Shown one piece after another: positions 32,839 through 41,562 of a DNA stretch of 64,000 nucleotides. Below the pieces are notes generated by a model. That model searched no databases and had not been told where the DNA came from. It was given only the letters and a program-made list of their open reading frames with translations. Position 1 is the first letter of the stretch. Every line of letters begins with the position of its first letter. Source of the DNA: Planctomycetaceae bacterium (lineage in GTDB: Bacteria; Planctomycetota; PLA2). Made by a program: the position numbers and the translations under genes. Location: positions 1 through 64,000 of the forward strand of contig WYBS01000172.1 of assembly GCA_011525755.1 (NCBI GenBank), given 5' to 3'.

Positions 32839-33960
32839 ATGCGTAACGCGATCGTTTCGCTTTTGGCACTTGCCCCGTTTGCGGCGAGCCAGGAATCCCC
32901 CGGGGGGACGGTGAACGTCTACGTCTCCCTCGACGAGGAGCATTCGCGGCCCGTCCTCGATCTCTTCGAGCGGGAGACCGGGATCAAGGTGAACGCGCGG
33001 TACGACACCGAGGCGACGAAGACCGTCGGCATGGTCCGCCTGCTCATCGAGGAGAAGGGGAACCCGCAGGCGGACGTCTACTGGAACAACGAGCTCGCGA
33101 CGACCGTGAAGTTGAAGGAGCACGGCGTCCTCGACACGTACGAGGTGCCGAACGCGGCATCGATCCCGATGGAGTTCAAGGACAAGGACGGGATGTGGGT
33201 CGGGTTCGCGGCGCGCGGGCGGATCCTGATCGTGAACACCGACCTCGTGCAGGCCTCGGAGATGCCCACGTCGATGTGGGACCTCACGAACCCGAAGTGG
33301 CGGGGCAAGGTGTGCATGGCGAAGCCCGAGACGGGAACGACCGCCGCGCATTGCTCCGCGCTCTTCACGATCGACCCGAAGCGCGCGGACGAGTACTTCG
33401 ACAAGCTGATCGCGAACGAGGTCGTCTGGCTGAAGGGCAACGCGCACTGCATGCGCGAGGTCGCGGCGGGACGGTTCGCGTTCGGCTGGACGGACACGGA
33501 CGACTACACGGTCGCGAAGCTCCAGGGGAAGCCGGTGACGGCGGTCTTCCCCGACGCGGGGCCGGACGAGGTCGGCGTCCTCTACATCCCGAACTCGCTC
33601 GTGCTCGTGAAGGGCGCGAAGCACCGGGACGCGGGGCTCGCGCTGATCAACTGGCTGCTCCGGCCGGAGACCGAGGAGATGCTCGCGAAGTCGGCGACGG
33701 CGCAGATCCCGGTGCGGCCGGGCGTGCCGGTCCCGGACCACGTGCGCCGGCCCGACCAGATCGGGAAGGTGATGGCGGTCGACTGGGGCCGCGTCGGGCG
33801 CGAGTGGGACAAGTGGGTCGGCCACGTGCAGGCGAAGTTCGCGACGGCCTCCGCGGAGGGGGGCGAGGGCTCGCTGCTCGCCTGGATCGTCACGGGCGTC
33901 GTGGTCGTGGCGGTCGGGGTCGTGGTCATCCTCCGGCGGATGACGGCTACCCCGGCGTAG
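32839..33960 (+). CDS. Iron-type (AfuA/FutA-like) substrate-binding protein with C-terminal membrane anchor
   Basis: This 373-residue protein has a signal peptide (VSLLALAPFAAS). The extracellular solute-binding fold reads NVYVSLDEEHSRPVLDLFERETGIKVNARYDTEATKTVGMVRLL, VYWNNELATTVKLKEHGVLDTYEV, NPKWRGKVCMAKPETGTT and VGVLYIPNSLVLVKGAKHRDAG. These match the Fe(3+) ABC-transporter binding-protein family. Unusually, it ends with a transmembrane helix (LLAWIVTGVVVVAVGVVVIL) and a basic tail, so it is tethered rather than free or lipidated. No permease or ATPase gene is nearby. GAGGAGCC precedes the ATG. Confidence 0.85.
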   Translation: MRNAIVSLLALAPFAASQESPGGTVNVYVSLDEEHSRPVLDLFERETGIKVNARYDTEATKTVGMVRLLIEEKGNPQADVYWNNELATTVKLKEHGVLDTYEVPNAASIPMEFKDKDGMWVGFAARGRILIVNTDLVQASEMPTSMWDLTNPKWRGKVCMAKPETGTTAAHCSALFTIDPKRADEYFDKLIANEVVWLKGNAHCMREVAAGRFAFGWTDTDDYTVAKLQGKPVTAVFPDAGPDEVGVLYIPNSLVLVKGAKHRDAGLALINWLLRPETEEMLAKSATAQIPVRPGVPVPDHVRRPDQIGKVMAVDWGRVGREWDKWVGHVQAKFATASAEGGEGSLLAWIVTGVVVVAVGVVVILRRMTATPA

Positions 33961-33974
33961 TACGATAGGGGGTT

Positions 33975-34010
33975 CCGGGGGCAGCCCCCGGCCGCGGCCC
34001 GCTCGCGGGC
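33975..34010 (+). terminator. Double GC hairpin between the binding-protein gene and tRNA-Glu
   Basis: CCGGGGG-CAG-CCCCCGG (33975-33991) is immediately followed by GCCCG-CTCG-CGGGC (33997-34010). Two perfect stems lie in the 64-bp gap; no T-run follows. A G-tract motif variant (GGGGGTTCCGGGGG, 33968-33981) overlaps the first stem. Confidence 0.5.
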
Positions 34011-34024
34011 GGCGGACGCCCCGT

Positions 34025-34100
34025 GACCCCATCGTCTAGAGGCCTAGGACTCGGCCCTTTCAAGGCCGCAACACGGGTTCGAATCCCGTTGGGGTCGCCA
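34025..34100 (+). tRNA. tRNA-Glu (anticodon UUC), CCA encoded
   Basis: The acceptor stem GACCCCA/TGGGGTC, discriminator G at 34097 and encoded CCA (34098-34100) are clear. The anticodon stem CGGCC/GGCCG holds the loop CTTTCAA with anticodon TTC. The T arm is ACGGG-TTCGAAT-CCCGT. All arms pair well. The gene lies between a double hairpin and the next coding gene, with no sign of an integrated element at its 3' end. Confidence 0.95.
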
Positions 34101-34121
34101 CTTCTGCGACGATGGGGCGCC

Positions 34122-35702
34122 ATGCGGCGCCTGCTCCTGCCCGCCGCGCTCGTGGTCGCCGTGGTCGCGGCGCTGGCCGTGCTCTGGCCCTCGTGGAGCG
34201 AACGCGCGAGGGGTTCGTCGCGCGCGCCGCCGCGTGCCGATGACGCGGCGCGCGCCCGCTCCGCGATGGGCGGAGCGACGGGGGACGAGGCGAGGACCGG
34301 GGCGGACCGCGGCGAGCCCTCCGCGCCGGCCCGCGTGCACGGCAAAGTCACCGGGCCGATGGGGGAGCTCTGGGGCGCGCGTGTCGTCGCGTATCGCGCG
34401 GGGAGCGGCGAGATCCTCGCGGAGACGCACACGAACCCCGAGGGGGCGTACGCGATGGAGGTCGAGCCTGACGTGGCATTCGACCTCGCAATCGAACCAT
34501 CGGACCTCACCGGGCTCCTCCCGTGGCGCCGCGAGAGCGTGACGCTCCGCTCCGGCGAGGAGATGGACGAGCAGGTCGCGCTCGGCGCCGGGGCGGTCGT
34601 GCGCGGGCGGCTCGTCGACGAGCACGGCGACCCGGTCGGCGGCGTCGCGCTTCGCGCCATCGCGGAGGACCCTTCCGGACGCGGCGCGGTCGCCGGGTCC
34701 GCGAAGACCAACACGGAGGGCGCGTTCGTGATGCGGGGCCTCGGGTCAGGCCGCTACGTGCTCGAGACCCTCGACCCGAGCTGGGTCTTCCCGGCGCCCG
34801 TGTCCGTGAACGCGGACGGGCGCGGCATCGACCTCGTCGTCGTGCCGGGCGTGCGGATCGACCTCGTCGTGAAGGACATCGAGACGGGCGAGCCCGTGCC
34901 GGCGTTCACCGTGCGCGCGACGTCCGGCGACCTGCTGCTCCTCGAGGCCGAGGGCAGGGACGGCGCGCTCTCCCAATGGGCCCCCTGGCCGGTGAAGCTC
35001 CCGCGTCGCGAGCGATGGCAGGCGCCGCCTCCGGTGTCCCTCGACATCGTCGCGCCCGGGCTCCGGCGGCTCGGCTCGCCGCCCGCCATCTCGCGCAACG
35101 TTGCGTGGATGGCCCCAGTCAGGGAACCGAACGCGACGATCCGCGTCGCGTTCGACGGCGGCGATCCCTACGTCGGGGAGCTGCTCGTGAGCATCAAGTC
35201 GAAGGCCTCGGCTGCGGTCGTCTCCGTCCCGTTCGAGCGCGATCGCGAGGGGGGCCTGTTCCGCGGCGCGCTGCCGTGGGGGGACTGGGAGGTCGGGATC
35301 CTCGCGTTGGGCGCGTACCGGACGGACAGCTACCCCGCCGAGGCGCGGACGGGGCCCGGTCTCGATGCGTCGATTCCGATCAAGCTGCCCGGCGGCGGGA
35401 CGATCCTGTTCACCCCGCCCGCCGGCGCCGACCGCACGACCGCGTACCTGAGGCAGGTCCAGGAGGAGAGCAGGGACCTGGGGGACGGCAGATCGCTGAG
35501 CGTCACGCACGAAGGCGTCGAGCGATTCTTCGGCGTGCCCCGCGAGGGGACGCGCGTGCAGGGGATCCCGCCCGGCACCTACTGGATCGGCGTGCCGCGG
35601 AGGATGGAGATCCTCCCGGGCCAGTTCGTCACGATGACGGCCTGGGTCCGCCAAGTCACGATCGACGCGGACAGCTTCGAGGAGATCCGGCTGCCGGAGT
35701 GA
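34122..35702 (+). CDS. Signal-anchored CarbopepD_reg-repeat protein
   Basis: From ATG 34122 the protein has 526 residues: a membrane helix (LLLPAALVVAVVAALAVLW, 4-22), a low-complexity Ala/Arg linker and a series of carboxypeptidase-regulatory-like domains (ARVHGKVTGPMGELWGARVV; VVRGRLVDEHGDPVGGVALR, ENPEGAY/NTEGAF-type turns). The rest is beta-rich without recognisable enzyme motifs. It is of the same kind as the repeat part of the sigma fusions and of the genes at 46609 and 55148. An upstream in-frame start inside tRNA-Glu is rejected. It probably sits outside the cytoplasmic membrane as a structural or binding protein. Confidence 0.7.
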   Translation: MRRLLLPAALVVAVVAALAVLWPSWSERARGSSRAPPRADDAARARSAMGGATGDEARTGADRGEPSAPARVHGKVTGPMGELWGARVVAYRAGSGEILAETHTNPEGAYAMEVEPDVAFDLAIEPSDLTGLLPWRRESVTLRSGEEMDEQVALGAGAVVRGRLVDEHGDPVGGVALRAIAEDPSGRGAVAGSAKTNTEGAFVMRGLGSGRYVLETLDPSWVFPAPVSVNADGRGIDLVVVPGVRIDLVVKDIETGEPVPAFTVRATSGDLLLLEAEGRDGALSQWAPWPVKLPRRERWQAPPPVSLDIVAPGLRRLGSPPAISRNVAWMAPVREPNATIRVAFDGGDPYVGELLVSIKSKASAAVVSVPFERDREGGLFRGALPWGDWEVGILALGAYRTDSYPAEARTGPGLDASIPIKLPGGGTILFTPPAGADRTTAYLRQVQEESRDLGDGRSLSVTHEGVERFFGVPREGTRVQGIPPGTYWIGVPRRMEILPGQFVTMTAWVRQVTIDADSFEEIRLPE

Positions 35703-35712
35703 TGCACCCGCG

Positions 35713-36834
35713 TCACGGGTAGCGCCAGCAGCTCTCGAGCATCAGCGCGCAGAGCGCGGTCGAGAAGACGCGGCCGCCCACCTCCCCGTACGTGCCCTCC
35801 GGGTCCCACGAGCCCGCCGCGTGGCCGTCCTTCCGCTGGTGCCCGAGCAACGCCTTCTTCAGCGCCTCGTTCCACGCGATCCAGTCGGGGCCGCCCGTCC
35901 GCGCGAGCGCCTCCGTCGCGTGCCACCAGCCGTAGAGGTCGAGGTTGCCGATCTGCACCTCACGCTCGACGCCGCCCACCTTCATCCGCTTGTACTTGAC
36001 CGACCACTTCGGGCGGCGGTCCGAAAGCGCGCGCATCGAGAGCGCTGCCTCCGGCGTCCGCATCGCCCCGAGCCACGAGCGCACGAGCAGCGCGGAGGAC
36101 GCGTTCGCGGTCGTCGGCGTGTAGCCGAGCCTCTCCGCGCCCCAGTGGTACGCCACCCGCCCGCTCTTCCGGTCGAGGAGCCGGTCGAGCATCCCGAGCA
36201 CGGGCTTCCGGTACGCGTCATCGACCTCGAACCCCGCCTCCTCCGCGACCCGCAGCGCGACGACCGCGGCCGTCGTCGTCGGCACGTCGGAGACATCCAT
36301 CGGGAAGTAGCGCCACGCCCCGTCCTTCTGCCGCGAGCCGAGCAGCTCCCGGATCCCCGCCTCGACCGCGGGCTTCAGCTCAAGGTCGCCCGTCATGTCG
36401 TACGCCTCGGCGCAGGCCTGCGTCGCGTACGCCGTCGCGAAGAGCGTGCCCCCGGACCCCCTCCGCATCCACGCGAGGGCGCGTACGACCGTATCTTTGT
36501 ACGGTCCATCCGCCTTGTGCGCGTGCCCCGCTCCGAGGAAGGCGAGCGTCGAGAGAGCCGTCACCTCGCGGTCGAACGGGCACGGCGCGTCCTCGCCGTG
36601 CCAGCCCTTGCCTCGGCCGCCGCAGTCGCACGAGGCGTCGAAGCCGTCCGCGTCGAAGGACCCGTCCTCGCCCTGGTGCGCCGCGAGCCACTTCAAGGCG
36701 CGCTCGACCGCCTCCTCCGTCGCCGCGCTGCCGCCGCGCGCGCGCAGGAGCTTCGCCCGCGCCTCGCCCGTCCGCCCCGCGGTCAAGGGGCCGGCCGCGG
36801 CGACGCCGGCGAGCAGCAGCAGAACGAGGCGCAC
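35713..36834 (-). CDS. Secreted prenyltransferase/squalene-oxidase-repeat protein
   Basis: The 373-residue protein has a signal peptide (MRLVLLLLAGVAAA) and alpha-toroid repeats: ALKWLAAHQGEDGSFDAD, VRALAWMRR, IRELLGSRQKDGAWRYFPM and ALKKALLGHQRKDGHAAGSWDPEG. The Q-x-x-D-G-x-W/F pattern is the QW-motif-like repeat of the squalene cyclase fold. The DxDD catalytic acid motif of cyclases is not seen. Such exported proteins are frequent in planctomycetes and have no assigned function; an enzyme role is doubtful. It ends convergent with the CarbopepD_reg gene. Confidence 0.8.
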   Translation of the reverse strand: MRLVLLLLAGVAAAGPLTAGRTGEARAKLLRARGGSAATEEAVERALKWLAAHQGEDGSFDADGFDASCDCGGRGKGWHGEDAPCPFDREVTALSTLAFLGAGHAHKADGPYKDTVVRALAWMRRGSGGTLFATAYATQACAEAYDMTGDLELKPAVEAGIRELLGSRQKDGAWRYFPMDVSDVPTTTAAVVALRVAEEAGFEVDDAYRKPVLGMLDRLLDRKSGRVAYHWGAERLGYTPTTANASSALLVRSWLGAMRTPEAALSMRALSDRRPKWSVKYKRMKVGGVEREVQIGNLDLYGWWHATEALARTGGPDWIAWNEALKKALLGHQRKDGHAAGSWDPEGTYGEVGGRVFSTALCALMLESCWRYP

Positions 36835-36842
36835 GTCATCTC

Positions 36843-37691
36843 CTACGCACGCGGGTGGGCGCGTTCATAGACCTTTTTCAGGCGCTCCATCGAGACGTGG
36901 GTGTAGATCTGCGTCGCGGCGATGCTCGCGTGGCCGAGCAGCTCCTGCACCTCGCGGAGGTCCGCGCCCCGGTCGAGGAGGTGCGTCGCGAACGAGTGCC
37001 TCAGCGTGTGCGGCTTCGTCCGCGGGTCGAGTCCCGCCTTCCGCGCGCACGCCTTGAGCAGCCGGTGCACCGACCGGTCCGTCAGCCGGCGGCCCTTCGC
37101 GTTGAGGAAGAGCGGCCGCGGGTCCCTTGCGCGCGGCCGCGCGGCGAGGTAGCTCTCGATCGCCGCCGCCGCCGTCCGGCCGAGCGGGGCGAGCCGCTCC
37201 TTCCGCCCCTTCCCGCGCACCCGCGCGACGCCGTCCCGCACGTCGTCGCGGTCGAGCCCCACGAGCTCGGACACGCGGAGCCCGCCGCCGTAGAGGGTCT
37301 CGAGGATCGCGCGGTCGCGTTCGCTCGCGGCGGCGTCGATGAGCCGTGAGACTTCGTCCTCGCCGAGATGGAGGGGCAAGGGGCGGCGGGGAGAGGGGGA
37401 CCGGAGCGCGCGCGCCGGGTCCGCCTCGATCGCGCCCTCGCGCGCGAGGAAGCGCGTGAACGACCGGACCGCCGCGACGTAGCGAGCGACGGAGGACTTC
37501 GCGAGGCCCTTGCCGTTCAGCTCGACGAGGAACCCGCGGAGGAACCGGTGCGTGATCTGGGTGGGCTTCGTGACGCCCTCCTTCGCGCAGTAGTCCGCGA
37601 AGAGGCCGAGGTTCATCGCGTACGCGCGGAGCGTGTGCGGCGAGCTGCTCCCGGCGAGCTGCTTCAGGTACCGGTCGACGAGGGACTTCAT
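36843..37691 (-). CDS. Tyrosine recombinase, XerC/XerD type
   Basis: From ATG 37691 it is a 282-residue protein. The N-terminal SAM-like core-binding domain (about 1-90: VDRYLKQLAGSSSPHTLRAYAMNL, RYVAAVRSFTRFL) precedes a catalytic domain with all active residues: Arg in GGGLRVSELVGLDRDDV, Lys in GKGRKERLAPLG, His-x-x-Arg in HTLRHSFATHLL, His in LLGHASIAATQIYTH and the Tyr nucleophile in the same segment. Length and motifs fit chromosome-dimer resolvases (XerC/XerD). Which of the two cannot be told. It sits between a secreted protein gene and pabB with no mobile-element genes, so a housekeeping role is likely. Confidence 0.88.
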   Translation of the reverse strand: MKSLVDRYLKQLAGSSSPHTLRAYAMNLGLFADYCAKEGVTKPTQITHRFLRGFLVELNGKGLAKSSVARYVAAVRSFTRFLAREGAIEADPARALRSPSPRRPLPLHLGEDEVSRLIDAAASERDRAILETLYGGGLRVSELVGLDRDDVRDGVARVRGKGRKERLAPLGRTAAAAIESYLAARPRARDPRPLFLNAKGRRLTDRSVHRLLKACARKAGLDPRTKPHTLRHSFATHLLDRGADLREVQELLGHASIAATQIYTHVSMERLKKVYERAHPRA

Positions 37692-37711
37692 GATACGGAG
37701 CCTGACACCTT

Positions 37712-39106
37712 TCAATGAATCGGCGGGGCTTCGTTGAATGGTGTCTGGCTCAGTACATCGAAGATCGCGCGGCCCTTCGCGAGCGTCTCGTCGTACTCCG
37801 CCTCGGGAACGGAATCCGCCACGATCCCGCCGCCGACGTGCACCCGCACCTCTCCCCGGGCGAGCACGGGAGTGCGGATCGCGATATTCAGGTCCATGTT
37901 TCCATCATCGGACAAAAGGCCGATCGCGCCCGTGTAGGGCCCCCGGCGCCCCGCCTCGAGCTCGTCGATGATCTCCATCGCCCGCACCTTCGGCGCGCCC
38001 GTGATCGACCCGCCCGGGAAGGTCGCGGCGAGGAGGTCCGCCCGGTCGTAGCCCTCCTCGATCTCCCCCCGCACCTCGGCGACGCGGTGGTGCACGGTCG
38101 CGTAGGACTCGATCTCGCTGTCCGAGACGACCGAGATCGTGCCCGGCCGGCACACGCGCCCGAGGTCGTTGCGCTCGAGATCGACGATCATCGCGAGCTC
38201 CGCCGCGTCCTTCTCGGACCGGCGCAGCTCCTCGCGGAGCCTCCGGTCGGATTCGGCGTCCTCCCCGCGCGGCCGCGTGCCCTTGATCGGCCGCGTGACC
38301 ACCTCGCTCCCGCGCACGCGCAGGAAGAGCTCGGGGCTCGTCGAGAGGACCGCGGCACCCTGCCCGAGGTCGAGATAAGCCGCGTAGGGCGCGGGGTTCC
38401 TCTCCCGGAGCTTGAGATAGAGCTCGAGCGGGTCGCCCCGGTACGCCGCGCGGAACTCGTGCGCGTAGTTCACCTGGAACACGTCGCCCGCGTGGATGTA
38501 CTCGACCGCGCGTCGTACGGCGTCGAGGTACGCCTCCTTCGGCACCATCGCGCGCACGGGCCCCGCGGCCGGGGCGGGCGGCTCCGCGGCGGCGCGCATC
38601 ATGCACGCGTGGATCGTGCGCGCCGCGTCCGCGCACTCGCGGCGCGAGACGAACCACCACGTGCGCTCCTCCGCGTCGTAGACCGCGACGGCGGGGTAGT
38701 AGGAGAGGTCCACGTCGGAGAGCCCCGAGTCGTCGGGATGCCGCTCCGGCACCTCCTCGAACGCGACCCGCGCGCCGTAGCCGAGATAGCCGAGCCAGCC
38801 GGGCCCATAGGGCAGCGGGCCGTGCGCCTCCGCGGCCGTCGCGAGGAGCATCGACCGGAGCCCCTCGACGAGCGAGGGATCCCGCACGCGCGGGCCTCCC
38901 GGCAGGGCGACCTCGCCGAGGCCCTTCCGCCACGTGTAACGCGCGAGCGGGATGGCGCCGACCACCGTGTAGCGGCCGCCTGCCGCGGAGTCGAGCACGG
39001 CGAGCCGCCTCAGCCCCGCGAGGCGCCGGAAGAGGGGGGGGCCGGGGGGCGGCAGGTCCGCGCGCTCGGCGTGGATCCGGCCAAGCTCCGGGAAATCGAG
39101 CCGCAT
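37712..39106 (-). CDS. pabB: Aminodeoxychorismate synthase component I
   Basis: From ATG 39106 the protein has 464 residues and a full chorismate-binding domain: VRRAVEYIHAGDVFQVNYAHEF, the PIKGTRPRG motif whose Lys marks PabB-type enzymes, ELAMIVDLERNDLGRVC, LAATFPGGSITGAPKVRAMEIIDELE and VGGGIVADSVPEAEYDET. It aminates chorismate at C4 for folate synthesis with a glutamine amidotransferase (PabA), not in the window. The divergent pabC-like gene begins 30 bases away, completing the p-aminobenzoate branch. An upstream extension to 39151 is possible but overlaps pabC. Confidence 0.92.
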   Translation of the reverse strand: MRLDFPELGRIHAERADLPPPGPPLFRRLAGLRRLAVLDSAAGGRYTVVGAIPLARYTWRKGLGEVALPGGPRVRDPSLVEGLRSMLLATAAEAHGPLPYGPGWLGYLGYGARVAFEEVPERHPDDSGLSDVDLSYYPAVAVYDAEERTWWFVSRRECADAARTIHACMMRAAAEPPAPAAGPVRAMVPKEAYLDAVRRAVEYIHAGDVFQVNYAHEFRAAYRGDPLELYLKLRERNPAPYAAYLDLGQGAAVLSTSPELFLRVRGSEVVTRPIKGTRPRGEDAESDRRLREELRRSEKDAAELAMIVDLERNDLGRVCRPGTISVVSDSEIESYATVHHRVAEVRGEIEEGYDRADLLAATFPGGSITGAPKVRAMEIIDELEAGRRGPYTGAIGLLSDDGNMDLNIAIRTPVLARGEVRVHVGGGIVADSVPEAEYDETLAKGRAIFDVLSQTPFNEAPPIH

Positions 39107-39136
39107 TCGGTATGGGCCTCTTCTAGGACTGGCGAC

Positions 39137-39871
39137 ATGTACGCCGGCCACCAGATCGGTCGTCCGGCCGGCCCGTCATACACTACGCCAGAGCAAGTGA
39201 CGGGAACCCGGATCTTCACCACCCTGCGCGTGGCCCGAGGCGAGATCCTCCTCTGGCCCGACCACGTCGCGCGGCTCAGGGACGGGGGACCGCTCGATGA
39301 GGATGCGCTCGTCGCGGGGATCGCTGCGGCGGTGCGCGGCATGGCCGACGCCAAGGTGCGGATCACGATGCGGCCCCCGGAGCCCCCCCTCATCGAAGCG
39401 CGGGAGTACCTGCCGCCCGAGGAGCCGTGGCGGCTCCGGCCCGTGACCGTGTCCCTCGCAGGGGACGCTCCTCTCCTCAAGACGACGGACCGGGCCCGCT
39501 ACGACGCCGCACGGAGGACTGCCGGCGACGCGGACGACGCCCTGCTCATCGGGCCCTCCGGCGAGGTCCTCGAGACCACGATCGCGAATGTCCTCTTCCT
39601 CATGCCCGGGGGGGATCTCGTGACCCCTCCGGCTCGCGGGATCCTGCCCGGCATCGCGCGCGGGCGGCTTCTCGGCCGGGCGCGCGAGGCCCCCGTGGGC
39701 CTTCGCGACGCCGCGCAGGCGGTCGCGTGCGTCGTGACCAACGCGGTCCTCGCCACCCATCCCGTGGCCGCGATCGATGGGGTCCGCGATTTCGCCTCCC
39801 TCGGGTTGGCGCGGGATTTGAGGGAGGATGTAGCCCGCACGGGACCGCGACTCCGTATAATCCAGCGGTAA
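39137..39871 (+). CDS. pabC: Class IV aminotransferase, probable aminodeoxychorismate lyase
   Basis: From ATG 39137 this is a 244-residue fold-type IV PLP enzyme. TRIFTTLRVARGEILLWPDHVARL holds the family's arginine loop, LLKTTDRARYDAARR the PLP Lys, DDALLIGPSGEVLETTIANVLF the E-x-x-x-x-N motif and LPGIARGRLL the C-terminal signature. Branched-chain and D-amino-acid aminotransferases share the fold. Its divergent position 30 bases from pabB makes 4-amino-4-deoxychorismate lyase the best choice. A G/C-tract motif copy encodes RPPEPPLIE inside the protein. Confidence 0.75.
   Translation: MYAGHQIGRPAGPSYTTPEQVTGTRIFTTLRVARGEILLWPDHVARLRDGGPLDEDALVAGIAAAVRGMADAKVRITMRPPEPPLIEAREYLPPEEPWRLRPVTVSLAGDAPLLKTTDRARYDAARRTAGDADDALLIGPSGEVLETTIANVLFLMPGGDLVTPPARGILPGIARGRLLGRAREAPVGLRDAAQAVACVVTNAVLATHPVAAIDGVRDFASLGLARDLREDVARTGPRLRIIQR
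39856..39861 (+). promoter_or_regulatory. -10 box (TATAAT) within the end of pabC
   Basis: TATAAT within TCCGTATAATCC, the same 12-mer found before the nuclease gene at 23503, lies 27 bases before the ATG at 39889. It probably drives the secreted helical-repeat gene. Confidence 0.5.
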
Positions 39872-39888
39872 CCGTTGGGAGGTGGCCC

Positions 39889-40833
39889 ATGAGCATTCGG
39901 CGATTCCTCACAGCTCTTCTCCTCGGGGGAGGCACCCTCCTTGCCCAGGACGAGCCGAAGCCCGAACAGGCAGACCCCGCCGAGCAGAAGCCCGCGGAGA
40001 AGCCGGCCGAGGGGCTCACGTTCGAGAACAACGAGATCCAGATGTTTCTCGACACGTTCGACCAGACCTACAAGAACAAGGATCTCCCCCAGGACGACGC
40101 GGTCGCGACGCTCACGAACCTGAAGAACGCCTACCACTTCCTGAAGTCGAAGGGCGAAGGGGCGACGAAGGAGCAGGTGAAGCTCCAGAAGGACATCATC
40201 GACCGCATCGCCAAGAAGGGTCTCTTCGCCAAGAAGCGGCCGCTCGTGAACCTCAAGTGCGCGGAGATCCTCGGGGAGCTCGGCGACGAGGATGGCCGGG
40301 CCCCGCTCGTGAAGTACCTAGAGGCGGTGCTCGAGGAGAAGTCGCCGAACCCCCTGGCGGTCGAGTACTCCTTCCAGTCGCTCGCCTGGATCGGCGGCGA
40401 CGACAAGGCCACGCTGGAGCTGGTCCTCGACTACGCATCGAAGGGGAAGCACCCCGACAACACGGTCGCCGCGCAGGCGATCAAGGCCTGCTACCAGTGG
40501 CGCGAGCTCGACGGCAAGATGAGGAAGGAGTTCTTCGAGAAGATCTGCCTCTACCTCGAAGGCCTCCACTCCGGCGCGACCGGTGGCGACCCGAAGCGGC
40601 GCTCCACCTACGAGACGCGCTACAAGGCGGTCGAGAACGACGGAAAGGACTGCCTGCGCGAGCTCGGCGACGGGACCGCGTTCGCCGACCCGAAGGCGGC
40701 GCGCGCCTGGTTCAACGAGAACAAGAAGGGCAAGTGGGAGAAGTACGTCGGGCCGCGCTTCCGCAAGGCGGCGGCGCCGGCTGCGAAGGAACCGGAGAAG
40801 AAGGAGGGAGGGGACGCGAAGCCGGAAGGCTAG
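39889..40833 (+). CDS. Secreted HEAT-like helical protein of unknown function
   Basis: This 314-residue protein has a signal peptide (RRFLTALLLGGGTLLAQ), a Pro/Glu/Lys-rich linker and a helical domain (about 45-290) with HEAT-like pairs such as PLVNLKCAEILGELGDEDGRAPLVKYLEAVLEE and PLAVEYSFQSLAWIGGDDKATLELVLDYA. The C-terminus is Lys/Glu/Pro-rich (KEPEKKEGGDAKPEG). TTGGGAGG precedes the ATG. HEAT-type proteins act in protein binding; no partner is indicated. Read as extracytoplasmic. Confidence 0.65.
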   Translation: MSIRRFLTALLLGGGTLLAQDEPKPEQADPAEQKPAEKPAEGLTFENNEIQMFLDTFDQTYKNKDLPQDDAVATLTNLKNAYHFLKSKGEGATKEQVKLQKDIIDRIAKKGLFAKKRPLVNLKCAEILGELGDEDGRAPLVKYLEAVLEEKSPNPLAVEYSFQSLAWIGGDDKATLELVLDYASKGKHPDNTVAAQAIKACYQWRELDGKMRKEFFEKICLYLEGLHSGATGGDPKRRSTYETRYKAVENDGKDCLRELGDGTAFADPKAARAWFNENKKGKWEKYVGPRFRKAAAPAAKEPEKKEGGDAKPEG

Positions 40834-40941
40834 CCGGAGGACGGGCGCGGTCCCTGCCGACGGCCCGCGCTCTCGGCCTGCCGGCCGCGGCGCGCCACGT
40901 CCGCAGCGCCTCGGACGGCTTCCGCCCGGCTCCGGCGTCCA

Positions 40942-41562
40942 ATGCGTATGGCCGAGCGCAAGGACCCCATCCTGCCGTTGCTCGCGACGGCGGTCTCCCT
41001 TGTCCTCGTCGCGTCCGCGTTCCACTTCTACCCCCGGATCTCCCAGTGGCTGGGCCCGGGCGTCGAGTCGGTCTCGGGCGAGCACGAGGCGGGCGACGTC
41101 GCCGTGCCCGTCTGGGTCTGTCGCGGGGTGGACGGCGTGGGGCTTCTCCTCTCGGGCGACGGCCACCACGAGGGGATCGGCGACGCCTTCGCGGGCGGCC
41201 CGCACGCCTTCCTCACGCTCCACGTCTACAACTTCGCGCGCGAGGAGCCGTTCGAGCTCACGCTGCCGGGGAATGGGTTCTCCTCACCCGAGGGCGGCAC
41301 GCCCGCGCTGCCCGCCGCCTCCCTCGTGAAGCCCGATGCCCCCGCGGCGCTCCGCCCCGTGCTCCTCGCGCTCGGCGCGGTGCCCTCCCTGCGGGTGCCG
41401 AAGGGGCACGCGGGGAAGGCGCTCCTCGCGATCCGCGGCGACCCGGCGCGGCGGACCGCGTTCGTGAGCGGCGCGCTCACGTTCGAGCGGAAGGAGCTCC
41501 GGCGCCGGACTCTCGCGCGTTTCGAGCAGCGCCCGGACCGGAAGCAGTTCGAGGAGTTCTGA
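40942..41562 (+). CDS. Single-pass membrane protein of unknown function
   Basis: This 206-residue protein (204 if ATG 40948 is used) has one N-terminal helix (LPLLATAVSLVLVASAFHFY, about 11-30). A beta-rich soluble domain follows: VAVPVWVCRGVDGVGLLLSG, AFLTLHVYNFAREEPFELTLPG, with a basic C-terminal segment (ERKELRRRTLARFEQRPDRKQ). No family is recognised. Its stop is followed at once by the ATG of the coiled-coil gene at 41563, so the two form an operon. Confidence 0.55.
   Translation: MRMAERKDPILPLLATAVSLVLVASAFHFYPRISQWLGPGVESVSGEHEAGDVAVPVWVCRGVDGVGLLLSGDGHHEGIGDAFAGGPHAFLTLHVYNFAREEPFELTLPGNGFSSPEGGTPALPAASLVKPDAPAALRPVLLALGAVPSLRVPKGHAGKALLAIRGDPARRTAFVSGALTFERKELRRRTLARFEQRPDRKQFEEF

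Noticed and set aside
34023-34121. Upstream start of the CarbopepD_reg gene inside tRNA-Glu
   Set aside because: The in-frame extension reads through the tRNA; ATG 34122 opens directly into a signal-anchor helix.
36843-37691. Xer-type recombinase as integrase of a mobile element with tRNA-Glu as attachment site
   Set aside because: No repeat of the tRNA 3' end, no phage or transfer genes, and the protein resembles the housekeeping XerC/XerD.
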